Under the pieces are notes generated by a model that was not told the DNA's origin, made no database searches, and saw only the letters and a list, made by a program, of their open reading frames with translations. Shown here in pieces: positions 12,723 to 24,200 of a stretch of 64,000 nt of DNA. The position numbers were made by a program, and so were the translations under genes. The DNA is taken from NCBI RefSeq assembly GCF_018691265.1, contig NW_024881313.1:7841501-7905500 (forward strand). Reading direction: 5' to 3'. Positions within the stretch are counted from its first letter, which is position 1. Each line of letters starts with the position of its first letter. Source of the DNA: Tyto alba. Taxonomy: Eukaryota; Chordata; Aves; Strigiformes; Tytonidae.

Positions 12723-12757
12723 TTGGGTTTTTTTTTTATATATAAAAAAAAACCCAA
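12723..12757. repeat. A/T palindrome with TTGGG/CCCAA ends
   Basis: TTGGG, a run of T, TATATATA, a run of A, then CCCAA. It is symmetric except for one extra T, so it can form a cruciform or a hairpin in RNA. Confidence 0.85.
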
Positions 12758-13249
12758 CAGCTAATGGATGGTTTAATAATGCTGCTTATAAAACTAATTG
12801 TGTGTAACTGAAAAGCTCTCCCTGGTGTCCCATTTGCAGAAGGGTTAAATAGGATTATCAAATCTAAAAAAAGAATTTAAAATCCCAAAGCCCTGAAGCC
12901 CCAGCAAGAAGACGTCACAAAGCAAGAAGGAGTTGGGACATTTTGCTGAATAAATTACAGACCTTAGTCATTACTGCCAGGGGATTATCTCACAGAAACG
13001 GAAATCTGAATTGGCTCCGTATGCCTACAAGCATTGTTAAAGGTTTTAGGTCAGAAGCTCCATTTTCATACATACAAACAAGTACCTTTACCTGGAGGCT
13101 GCCAGCCAACAAAATGACTTCAGTGGCAGTGCATATACTCTGCATAGCAGGGTATTCAACATATCAAACTACTGTAGAAAAACTAAATGGACCTTGCCCT
13201 TTCCTAATTTTTTATTTGCCTGTAAAAGGCCTATATTGCTCCATAAAAC

Positions 13250-13830
13250 AAAAGTGATGGAGCAGCTGAGATGGGGAGCATGAGCGTGAGCTGTGCAGAC
13301 TGGTGTAGGCGCTGTCTTGTGCACGTTTCCCACTCCAGGTGCTGGTTAGAAGAGTTCACACTGGCACCTTGGTTGCCCAGACCCCTTTGTGACCTGTGTT
13401 GCCAGCCTGAGTTCCCTGGCTTGCTCATCCCTTCAAAATTTCTTGCCCCTCTCCTCAGAGACATCTTCTCCTTGACCTGGCTGGCACCCATTCAGCATGG
13501 ACACCCACCCCACCTCACATCTCAGCTGACCTCCCTCACCCACCACTCTGGGTCCTGGTATTTTCTGAGACCTCCATTTCCTCTGACCCCCAACCCTCTG
13601 CATTTTCTCCTTCCCCCAGAGCTTCTCCTAAACTGGACCTCACCTCCAACAGCTTCAGCTCCCCAGGCTTTCTACCACCTGCAAAGTACCTCTGTGATCT
13701 TCTGTCCAGCTCTCAACTGCCCCATACCCACCACCTCACAGCCCTGTGGGTCCTTACTGGGTTTTTACAAACCCTGGTCCCCTGGTCAGCTGTGTGCGGT
13801 GTTCTCCTGTTAGCACCACAGCGGTTAAGC
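13250..13830 (+). other. C-rich, G-poor stretch with a 180-codon open frame; no gene recognised
   Basis: From about 13480 to 13740 the plus strand is strongly pyrimidine-rich and rich in CCT/CCC words. That lowers stop-codon frequency, so the open frame 13271-13813 is expected from composition. The translation has no domain I recognise and is dominated by L, P and S. There is no supporting splice, promoter or polyadenylation context. Confidence 0.6.
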
Positions 13831-14528
13831 CCAGACCTTCATTTGGCTCTTTGGTTAGGAATGGATTCCAGGATCCAGCCCCTGATGAGGTTGAAAACAA
13901 CATGGATACAGGCAGTCGCAGCCAAAATATCTGCCCACATATAACTTTGAAGGCAGGAGAGAGGAATATATCCAGAGAGAAGTCAAAAAACGCCACCGAA
14001 AAGTGATAGTCCTGCCTGTTAATAGACAAAAGTCAAAGAAGAATGATGATTTTTGACCCTAGACAAAAGATATTTTCTTTTAAGTTCCTGGTTTCTTGCT
14101 ATTTTATACACTTTTTAACAAACTAAGCCAAGAAATTTCACAGCAGCACAGAAGTTGAGGCCAGTCTCCTGTTTTCAACAGCGCTTTTAGCCTCAAATGG
14201 CTTTTCTCCTTTTGAAAGACTTTTTACAAGTAGGAACATACTTTGGAGACTGGGTTGCATATAAAAGTAAGCACTGCTAGTGCAGAAACGATGTGTTAGA
14301 ATCAAGGAACAATGTTGATGGAGATTATGTGGGACTATTGCACTCCTACTGAAATTCATGTCACGTTACTTCACCAGAGAAGGAAAATATAACAAAATGC
14401 AGGGCATGGAAGACACAGTAATTAAAACCACTATGAGATATTAACAGCCAATCAACACATTTCAAGACCTCTTCACAGTTTATTTTTGTCTAAAGTATGT
14501 CTGGAGAGGAGGAGAAGGTAAAGAAAGA

Positions 14529-14540
14529 GGGGGGGGGGGG
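14529..14540 (+). repeat. G12 homopolymer
   Basis: Twelve G in a purine-rich block of about 30 bp (14521-14550, mostly A and G). Confidence 0.9.
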
Positions 14541-14965
14541 CGGAAAGAGAGGTTATTATTACTTGGATGATTATTATTGTTATCTGTTTGTACTACATCA
14601 ATGGCTTGTTTGAAGCTGAAGTTCTATTGTACAGTGATCTCCAATAATGGAAAGTGAGAAGTAGTACAAGAAGCAAAATGAAGCCGCAAAATCTTTTTTT
14701 CAAGGTCACCCAAAGGATACCTCCAGGATTTTTCCAAATTCTAGTTCAGGCCTTATCTATTGGGTTTCGCTGCCTTTATAGTTGTCTGGCTTATCATGAA
14801 GCAGTATGTTAAAAAATATTGATCTCTTGGCTTCTTCACAAGAAGCATTTGTAGGCTGTATACAGTGAGCACTTTTTCTGTCATGTAACCAGACATATGT
14901 GTATCACCTAATCAAACTGTGGGTATCCTCTGCACGTGGAATCTATGCATCTCACTGCACATGGA

Positions 14966-14975
14966 GAAAGTGCAC
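14966..14975 (+). repeat. Left 10-bp direct repeat flanking CR1 (possible target-site duplication)
   Basis: GAAAGTGCAC lies directly before the recognisable CR1 body and is repeated exactly just after its 3' tail. Confidence 0.55.
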
Positions 14976-15118
14976 GTGGGAATGTGCGAGCAACTGACAT
15001 CATCTTCCTGGACTTGTGCAAAGCATTTGACGATGTCCAGCACGACATGTCTCTAAATTGGAGAAACATGGATTTGATGAATGGACCACTGATGAATGGT
15101 GAATAAGGAATTGGCTGT

Positions 15119-15376
15119 ATGGTCACAATCAGAGTTGTGGTCAATGGCTGGATGTCCAAGTGGACAGCGGTGATGAGTGGCATTCCTCACGGGTCAGTGT
15201 TGGGACCAGTGATGTTTAACATCTTTGTTGGCAACATGGACGGAGGGACTGAGTGCACCCTCAGCGAATTTGTCAATGACACCGAGCTGTGTGGTGCAGT
15301 CAACACTCTGGAGGGCAGGGATGCATCCAGAGGAACGTGGACAGGCTGGAGAGGTGGGCCCATGCAAACCTCATGA
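15119..15376 (+). pseudogene. CR1 reverse-transcriptase palm fragment
   Basis: The longest clean piece of RT within the CR1 copy. It includes the S-G-I-P-H-G-S-V-L-G-P motif (family: P-Q-G) and the region of the catalytic A/Y-x-D-D motif, here read as F-V-N-D, so the first catalytic aspartate of the pair is replaced by asparagine. After about 15325 the frame is lost and the homology continues in the next frame ([16 protein letters not shown]). It is a decayed gene, not a functional CDS. Confidence 0.85.
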
Positions 15377-15644
15377 AGTTCAACAAGGTCAAGTGCAAGG
15401 TCCTGCAACGGGTCGGGGCAATCCCAAGCACAGATACAGGCTGGGGGAGGAGTCGGTTTGGAGCAGCCCTGCAGAAAAGAACTTGGGAGTAGTAGTGGAT
15501 GGAAAACTGACTATGAACCAGCAATGTGCACTCGCAGCCCAGAAAGCCAACTGTGTCCTGGGCTGCATCAAGAGCAGGCCAGCAGGTCAAGGGAGGGGAT
15601 TCTCCCCCTCTACTCTGCTCTCATGAGATCCCACCTGGAGTACT

Positions 15645-15830
15645 GTGTTCAGATCTGGGGCCCCCAATATTAAAAAGGACATAGACCTACTTGATCCGGT
15701 CCAGAGGAGGTCCATGAAGATGCTCAGGGGACTGCAGCACCTCCTTCATGAGGACAGGCTGAGAGAATTGGGATTGTTCAGCCTGGGGAAGAGAAGGCTC
15801 CAGGGACACCTTATAGTGGCCTCCCAGTAA
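15645..15830 (+). pseudogene. CR1 ORF2 C-terminal fragment
   Basis: This stretch encodes [16 protein letters not shown] and [18 protein letters not shown], which are typical of the CR1 ORF2 C-terminus just before its stop and 3' UTR. It is open for 61 codons but has no start of its own and is out of frame with the upstream RT fragment. Confidence 0.85.
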
Positions 15831-16127
15831 TTTACAGGAAAGGTGGGGAGGGACTCTTTATCAGGGAGTGTAGGGATAGGATGAGGGGTAATGACAGATT
15901 TAGAATAGATATAAGGGAGAAATTCTTTACTGTGAGTGTGGTGAGACACTGGCACAGGTTGCCCAGAGAAGCTGTGGCTGCCTCCTCCTCAGAAGTGTTC
16001 AAGGCCAGGTTGGACGGGGCTGGGAGCAACCTGATCTAGTGGAAGGTGTCCCTGCCCATGGCAGGGGGGGTTTGGAACTGAATGATCTTTAAGGTCCCTT
16101 CCAACCCAAACCATTCTATGATTCTAT

Positions 16128-16137
16128 GAAAGTGCAC
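16128..16137 (+). repeat. Right 10-bp direct repeat flanking CR1 (possible target-site duplication)
   Basis: A second exact copy of GAAAGTGCAC follows the ATTCTATG tail. Its first bases overlap what could be read as part of a third tail unit, so the true duplication may be shorter. Confidence 0.55.
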
Positions 16138-17175
16138 TCCACCTGACTGGTGGTGCACTCATGTGAGGGGTTGTTGATACCCTCACACTGTGTGCAGACG
16201 TGGGATGGACCTTTAGGAGAGAAGAGAAACTGTAGGCCAAAAAGTGTGAAGAGCTACAAGATTAGCTATGTAAGAGATGTTTTTATTCACTTACTAGTGG
16301 ATCTCTGAGACAGGATGTTTTTGTAGAACTCCTGACTGATGTAATTCTTTTATTTCAGCCTTGGCAATGTACATATGACCAACAAAAATAAAAGCTGGGA
16401 AATATCTTTAGCAGACAAAGATTTGGACAGAGAAGTCCCTCTGTCTCTCTGTGTAATACCCAACAGCAAGTAAAACCTGGGACTGTATAACACCCAATCA
16501 GCAAGTTTGTCTTGAGAAAAGACTACATTTAAATAATCCAAGAGCCTTTTCTAGGTAATGTCAAGTGCATCTCCAGAATGGGCAGCAATGAGAATTTTGA
16601 CCACTTTTTATTAATTGAAATATTATTTCATATTTTACTATATAATTAGATCATCCCCAAAGTGAACAGCTTTCTTGTAACTGTATAATTTCATATGAGC
16701 CCTCTTTAGCAGACTAGTTCTTTCAAAATGGGTATCACTGAGTATGGGAAAATAGCATTCCAGGCTAGTTAATCTAAATGAAAAATTTTGAACCTGGGCC
16801 CACATACAGTCCTCCATATAATGTACTGGTTTTGCATATTTTTTTTTTCCTCAAGTCCAATTATTTTTGTCCTCAGGAGTACCCATTAACTTAGAATAAT
16901 GCTGCTAGCTCTATCCTTTTCTCATTAAGGCAGAAGGGACTTATTAAAAGATGTGTATAAGCAAAGGATGCTCTGGCCCTTCACTATGTGTAGTAAAAAT
17001 AGTTTTCACTGTACCTATTAAAATATCTTAGTTATATAGCCACATTCACCTGTATTCTACTGGTTTTATGTCACCAAGTGTTACACTTTTAGGACTGACA
17101 AAATACCCCCCTAAAAGCCACACTATTTCCCTATACTTACCTATACAAAATGGCCTATGCCACAAATCATCATTT

Positions 17176-17202
17176 CCCACCCCCACCCCCCCCCACCCCC
17201 CC
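17176..17202 (-). repeat. C-run block, G-quadruplex candidate on the minus strand
   Basis: C3-A-C5-A-C9-A-C7 on the plus strand. The minus strand therefore has four G runs separated by single T loops, the tightest quadruplex arrangement. Confidence 0.9.
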
Positions 17203-17941
17203 TTCTTTAGAAAAGGAACTTAAAATTCCAGATTTCCTCTCCTTCTTTTCTGTGCACCAGAAGGATGCAGCATTTGGTATACGGTACACAGGAACATTTT
17301 TGTGGGAGGTACTTACTGAAATACTGGCAGCACATGACTAAGATTATAATGAGCACAAAGTGCTTACACAAATGCTAAGAGGAAATCAACATAGTACAGA
17401 CTAACAGGCAGAGAAATAATTGCTGAGGTTAGTTGTAGAGTTCCTGTATGATGTTATTAGTTATGGCCCACCAAAATTTTGCAAAACAACTTGACTTAAA
17501 AGGAAATAAACACTCATGTCAGCCATTGTCTCAAGTCACAGACTAATAAAAAACAGAGTGACTCTTCATCATACTGTAGTTATTTCTTTTTTTCTGTGTT
17601 TCATTTAGTGGAAGATGCCTCACAGTTTCCATGCATGAATGCAATAACAGAAAAAGATGGATTCCTTTTTGTAGCCTTGTTTGATTCATATACAATTCTG
17701 GAAAATAATCCTCTGTAGCTAGTATTCCCCTCAAGAAAATAATTTCTGAGCACAATACAGTAATCCATGTCTAGCTTGCATAATCTTGCTTGTGCTCCTA
17801 TTTGTAATTACCTTAATTAATGGAGAGAATCACAGGAAAGTTTAAAAGGTTTAAGTACCTACAAAATACCTACAGACACTGAAGTGATGACATCCAAAAT
17901 CTCAGTCTTCAAAATTCTTTCTTTTTTTCCTATTCAACTGT

Positions 17942-17984
17942 TGGGTGTTTTTTTGTTTGTTTGTTTGTTTTTTGACTTTTTTTT
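17942..17984 (+). repeat. (GTTT)n with T runs
   Basis: About four GTTT units between T7 and T8 runs, similar in make-up to the tract at 6731-6813. Confidence 0.85.
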
Positions 17985-20356
17985 AAAGACTGGTTTACTG
18001 TTTCCTCCTTTGCTGTCACATTAACATCAAGATTGTTAAGATTACTTTAAAGGCAGCACATTATAACCCTGTCTTTGTATTTCATTACTCTTCTATTACA
18101 TCTGCACCTCCTTCTGCCTCTTTGCACATCTTGGATATTGATGTAAACAGTGAAAAAGCCGTACTGTGGAGAATTGTAGTCTGATGCTGATAGGACACAG
18201 CTGAAGGTCAGGAGATAATTTAGACCAACATATTTAAAGGGATTTATTACTGTGCTATTTGTAGTAACTGATCCAGAAACAGGCAGCATCAGTACTGTTA
18301 TGCTAAGCATTGCATAAATTCAGAGCAAAAAAGCAGTTGTCAAATCTCCTTGAAGAAACTACAGAATTCAACTGTAAAGGGCACAAAGATGTTTTTCATT
18401 TATGCAGAAAGGTCACAGACGTCCACTAATTTACGACAGTCATAGTCCCTTTGATCATGACACTTATTTTAATACCATTAGCCACCTGATTCTGCAACAA
18501 CAGTTTGAGTACCATGGACCTAGTTGTCCCTCAAACAAGGACTGTACACACATGAATATTCATGATCCACTGCACAGGACAAGTCAAGGTGATTGACATG
18601 AAGTGAGGAACAGAAACTCATTCATTCTAGCTCCAGTCGTGTCCCAGCCATTTCTTACATTGGCTCCTTCTGTGATGTTAAACACGACAATCCATATTTT
18701 CCTAAACTGAGGGTTCAGACTGACCCAACTACCCTGTTTTAAGCACCAGCAGTTTGTCTGCTCCCATTACTCACTTGTCAGAGTTCACATAACTGTCAGT
18801 ATAAATTATCAGGACCAACAAATGCAAGCTCTTTCTAGAACTGTTTGCTTTACTAGGTGCTGTGAGCTACTTCTGGAGGAGACCTGGAGTCCAAACACGT
18901 GTCTCACTGTCTTGTTACAAGCTGAATTGTTTTCATGGTCACCACCTTCTGTTGGAAGAAACTTCTTCCTTCAGACAACTGTGGTACCAGATCTTTAACT
19001 GGTCCATGCAGGTGGAATAATGCTCTCAATTTACCAATCCTCTGGAGGGACCCAGGGTGCTCCAGCACAGAGATTTATCACACTGTTATATAAGGAATGC
19101 TGTCCCGCTATTTACTTACCATGAAGTTGCACTTCATTCAAGGCAAGTCAAAGTAAAATTCAAATGAAAGCTCATATTCACTTTTGTGTAACTCTAAAGC
19201 AGGCAACACAATTGTATTTATTTATATAAGACAACTGCAAATTTAAAAAAACCCCACTCAGTGTGCTTAACAACAAATCAGAAACGTCTCTCTTTCTATA
19301 CCCCTTATAAAACTGGTCTGCTGTCATGTTTTACCAAGGTGATGTAGCCCCAACTTCCTGCTGTTAGAGAGTTGGTCATTAGATAGTTCTCATCGGAGAG
19401 CACACCTGTGTCAGTGTGGCATGTTGACTTTTATAGCCAGTCTCTTCTTCAATGCCTTTCAAGGGATTTGGATAGATTTAACTTTACTCTTTAAAACTCA
19501 AGGAGGAGATTTTCAGCTGACCAGCTAAATGAGTGATTGCTCCTTAAAGGGTCAGTGCTCACAGGTGTATGGCCCTTCTGCTCCTTTGCAATTCTCTCAC
19601 AAATATCTGAAATTTACTAACCTGAAAGAAAACCAATCCCTTGTTTTGCTAAATTAGTTTTCTACTGATTCAGAGAGTTGAACTGGCTGCCATCAGTGTC
19701 AGAGCACAGCTCAGTTTTCTTGTGAAATCCCACTTTGAATTTGTTTCTTGGCCAAGAGATGTCTTGCCATTCTGAATTAAAATAAGCATGGTATCATTTT
19801 CTTGAAGAAAATGACAAGGGGAAAGAGAAAATAAAAGGGTCTAGGGTGATCAACAGTCTTTTTCTTTTAAGAATGTCACAACACATGTTCATACAGGTAT
19901 TGTGGCATGTAATCATAAATACTCAACTGAAAGAGCCTGGCTTGGCTGCCTATAGCCAAGCATCTTGCCACTGTTGCAGGGTTTGAAGCAGAAACTGCCC
20001 AGACAAAAGAGGAGAAGCAATGCTACACTGGGCATCTCATCACCGCAGGACACAAAGTGAGCACACTCAATTGGGAGGGTTAAGGAAGGAGGTACAGCCC
20101 TCCTAGGATAGTACCATAAATCTGCGGCTGATTCATTCAATACCAGAGGCTACCTTCAAAATTTTCCACTTAAACTTTCTGCCTATAAAACAGATATAGA
20201 AGCTTGCTTATCAGACTCACAGGACTAGTAATTATAGGTCAGATGACCAGCATCTGTATATATCAGTCCAACATCACTGATTTCAACATACAATAAATGA
20301 CACCTTTGATCCTAAGTTTTTAAAGTGGTAATAAATATATACAAATGATATAACAT

Positions 20357-20378
20357 AACACACACACAGACACACACC
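20357..20378 (+). repeat. (AC)n microsatellite
   Basis: About ten AC units with one GA interruption. Confidence 0.85.
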
Positions 20379-21274
20379 CTCCTTTTTAAAGTCTTGCTGC
20401 AGGTGTGCTTCAATTTTACATCAGTGACAAAAAAGATCTAGCCACCCACTTCACCATCCAAACCAGAAGCAGGCTCTGCAGCACTGTGGAAGCTGTGTGA
20501 TTGCTGTTGGAATTTTATTGCAAAACCCAGCAGGTATTTTGAGAGACATTATAAATGGCCTGCTGGTTTTGCTAAGCTGCCTTTATATGGTTAGCTTCCT
20601 CTGGGACACATACATCTATGACACAGACTAGGTAACTAACTGCAAAATGTCCCTTTGATGTCAGCAGCAGAATGCCAAGAGCAGGGTAAACGGGATAAGA
20701 TTTAAAAGCAATGCCCCTGAGGGCAAAACATACTAATTATTTTTCAGCTATACTCTATTTGTTTGACTGTGAGTTCTGTTCTTTCCAAAATATTCACTGA
20801 TCATAAACTTAAAGTGCTGGGATCTTTTTCACTCCTCTTACTTTTATATTACAAAATTAGCTGAAAATATATTTAAAATAGTAATGAAAAAATATTGGTG
20901 TTTACTCAACTATCTGAATTGTATAGAATGTGATTCTCATGAAGGATAAAACAAAGTCCAGTGTGGAGTGTGAGCAGAAAATATTGGCACCACTTGTTGC
21001 CCTCTTGACACCTGGGCCTCAGACAAGCCTTGTGCACACAGCTGGATTATACCTTGGATGCTCATCATCCCTAGATGTTTAATTCACTCTTTGTGATGAC
21101 ATCTGCAAGGCACTGACTAAAAGGAAGAAATGCTTCTCTCCATCTTTGAAAAAAAGCCATAAGAAATACAGAAAAATTTTCAGACATATCCAGTTTGGCA
21201 TAATTTTAACATCCTGGTTTAGGAAGGGGTATCACCTACCCCTTTATAGACTTTGAATGATAGTTTAATTTTAC

Positions 21275-21294
21275 ACCATAACAGACCATAACAG
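21275..21294 (+). repeat. 10-bp tandem duplication
   Basis: ACCATAACAG occurs twice head to tail without mismatch. Confidence 0.85.
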
Positions 21295-24200
21295 TAACTG
21301 TTCATTCTTAAGTCAGCTGAGGGATGCTTAACTGTGCACATGCCATATGGCCCTGGTAAGACTTTCCAGCCTGATTAAAATGGAAAGCAAGAGAGAACAT
21401 ATTGTTTGTATATTCTTTATTCTAAATAGGGATGTAAAGTTGTTTAGACACAGATCAGAAATTTTCAAAGCACTGGAGGCTCTGTTATTTTTTGTTGTAA
21501 CTAAGCCTAATGACCTCACTAGAGTTTTCACTGTTCATGTCTGCAATGAATTCAACTCTCTTGGGCAAGTATCTTTTTCCTTCTTTTAATGAAAACCACA
21601 AGTAACCTAAGTAAAATGACTGAGCCAGATTCCACATCTTAGAGTGTTGACTTATCATTTACTAGCATTAATTGAGCAACACAGATATAAAATACTACAA
21701 GCTTATAATATTAATATTTTATGCTCAGATAGTACTGTACAAGTTTTAAGACAACTAAAACTATACTTGAACCACCTGTGGTGGTCAAACCTCCCAGTTA
21801 CCTCCAGCTGAGTTCTCAGTAGCAGCTCAGCCCAACCTCAGCCCCTTACATTTGCCATGTTAAATGTGCCTCCATCATTCCTGTTTCTAAAAAGAACGCT
21901 GTTTTGTCCTGTAAGCAAAGTAGGGAAGGAAGCCCTCCTGTAGTATGATGATCATCACCCACACTCAAAACACATGATGAGGAATGCATAATTAAGAAGA
22001 TGAATACCACATACTTCTATAGTGAGGAGGCAGAATCATGGTAGGAGATCCAGATTCAGTTAAAACAATGCAGAATTCCAGTAACAACTGCTCAGTTCAG
22101 GATGATGTTGACTTTTTCAAAAAGAACCATGGGCTATACATTTTCTTATGGACAAGTTTCTTTTTATTTTCTTTCTTTTATGCGAAGAATGTGGTCATCC
22201 TGACTAAACTATCATACACTTGTTTAGAGGGGGAGAAGTGACAAACTATAACTTCAAAATAGCTGCAGATCTTTAGAATATTGTTGTTAAATCTTTTAAG
22301 CATTTTATTTAGACTGCTTAGGTCAAATATTCATCACCCTGTCATGTTACTGTTCGACAACTTATTTCTTCACATAAAGAATCCATTGACTACATTTTGT
22401 CACTTATTTAGATAACTTTTACAATTTTTCTTAATTTTAACAAGGATTTTCATTGTATTATATTTCATTTGTATTGATGTATTTTTTTTATACAAACCAA
22501 GGTGATAAATACCTTTTTATTTACATGATTATGTGTAAATGATACTTTGGTAAAAACAGGATTTGAAAAAATTTGATGAACTGGCATAATGTGCATTATT
22601 TGTAAGAAATACATAGAGTTTTAGTAATGATCACTACACTCTAAGATCAACATTTACACATGATTTATGGGGAAAAAAAGTAAATAAAAATAAATTCAAG
22701 GTAATTAAGGGATGACAGAATTAAGATGGAAAATCTTCTGTCATGTTTTTGCAGTTGGTCCAGTTTAATATTATGACTAAAAATATCCTTACCAACAATA
22801 ATATATGGCTGTCTATTTTTCTCAACTCTAGTGAATGAAACATGTCACATCAAATGAAATAATGTGAAAGGTGTCAATACTATAATAGCTAAGAGTCATT
22901 GCAGCTACAGTGTAACTAAAACAAAGGGTTAATTGTTCCTTTATTCAATCTCACTATTTTAGTCAGATAGCTTTTAAATCTAACTGGTAGTCATTAAACA
23001 TAAATAGAAAAGTAAGTCTCATTCTGCACTTTCTCATTTGAAATATGCTGTAGCAGAGCTGAGAAACATCACAAAACCTGAACTAAACTTAGTCTTAGCA
23101 GAATGTCTAAAAGTGCCTGAATACGTGTACAATGGTTTTAAAATATGGTTAGTAGTCTCTGGAGAGATGAAATGAGAGCAGCAGAGGTGACTGGAATGCA
23201 TATCAGAACTGATGGACTTGAATATCATGTTTTTCACTGATTCAGTACCTTGCTTATTCTTTTAGGATTTTTGCATTGTATTCTCGTGGAGTCTCTATCT
23301 GGCTGCTGAGCTGCAAATACAGGCTACAAGACACACATGATTTGTAGTTGTACGGCTCTTTGTCAGGCTCACTGAACTGAAGAGCCAGTATGTTAAGTAA
23401 TAACACAAATTTGGTACCGGCCATGATGTTTTGCTGCATCTGAAAGCAAAGCCTAGCCTTCTACTGTGTGGTCAATTCCCCAAGCACAAGGAGCCTTGCC
23501 TTCTTTTTCTGGTATAAAATACTTTCAAACTACAGTCATAGCCTCCTAAGTGCCCTGAGCCACAGATGTTTTATGGGACCTCTCAAAAAGGAGACAGTTG
23601 AGACTATATTTTATCTATTCATGTTGAAATGAAAGCATACGCTCCTGGCACCATCAAAGACAAAAAGCCAAGTCCTGCTGCTCAGTGTGTCCACTTTATG
23701 CTGCTCTCCTCATCAGACTCTTATTTAGAGGAAATAAATTAGAAAGCAATAAATACAGTTTCTGCAATGACTTATACATACTTAACACTTTATTTCTTAT
23801 ACACAGTTCTACATGATTAAATTCACTTCAGAATATTTTTGGTTTTGATAGGAAAAATCTAAAATTTCAAATATGCCAGTGCTTCAAAAGAAACTACTTT
23901 CAAAGGTTTCTATGTATCTATTTCAATAGAGCTTGCAGCATTTGTTATGATTGAGAAGTCTGGATGACTAATATGATTCTTAGAGGACTAGTCAATGCCT
24001 CATATTCAATGTATGTATATATGAATATGTGTGCATATATAAATTGAATGCGACTGAATAAAGAATCCAAAAACAGGTATTGAAAAAGTATTTATAATTT
24101 GGATCAGAGTCACTGGGACCACCACCAGGAAAACATCTTATATAAATCTGTAACAGCAATCTGCTTAAGGCATAGAGGAATACTTTCTATATCAAAAAGA

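Larger units (their letters stand above)
6254..14965. other. Intergenic DNA, no gene seen
   Basis: Apart from the microsatellites, palindrome and C-rich stretch listed separately, I see no coding exon, RNA gene or recognisable transposon. Open frames are short, lack splice sites and match nothing I know. Confidence 0.65.
14976..16127 (+). mobile_element. CR1 LINE, 5'-truncated, 1.15 kb, dead
   Basis: Reading left to right in the plus frames gives scattered CR1 reverse-transcriptase pieces. DIIFLDLCKAFDDVQHD at about 14997 corresponds to the family D-x-S-K-A-F-D motif. SGIPHGSVLGPVMFNIF at about 15177 corresponds to the P-Q-G-S-V-L-G-P motif. Next come [49 protein letters not shown] and HLEYC, then [13 protein letters not shown] near 15760. 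The pieces lie in different frames, so several frameshifts separate them, and internal deletion is evident after 15050. The 3' UTR contains the usual GGCACAGGTTGCCCAGAGAAG block and ends GGTCCCTTCCAACC followed by two ATTCTATG units. Only the 3' quarter of a full ~4.5-kb CR1 remains. It cannot encode a working enzyme. CR1 moves by target-primed reverse transcription, which explains the 5' truncation. Confidence 0.96.
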
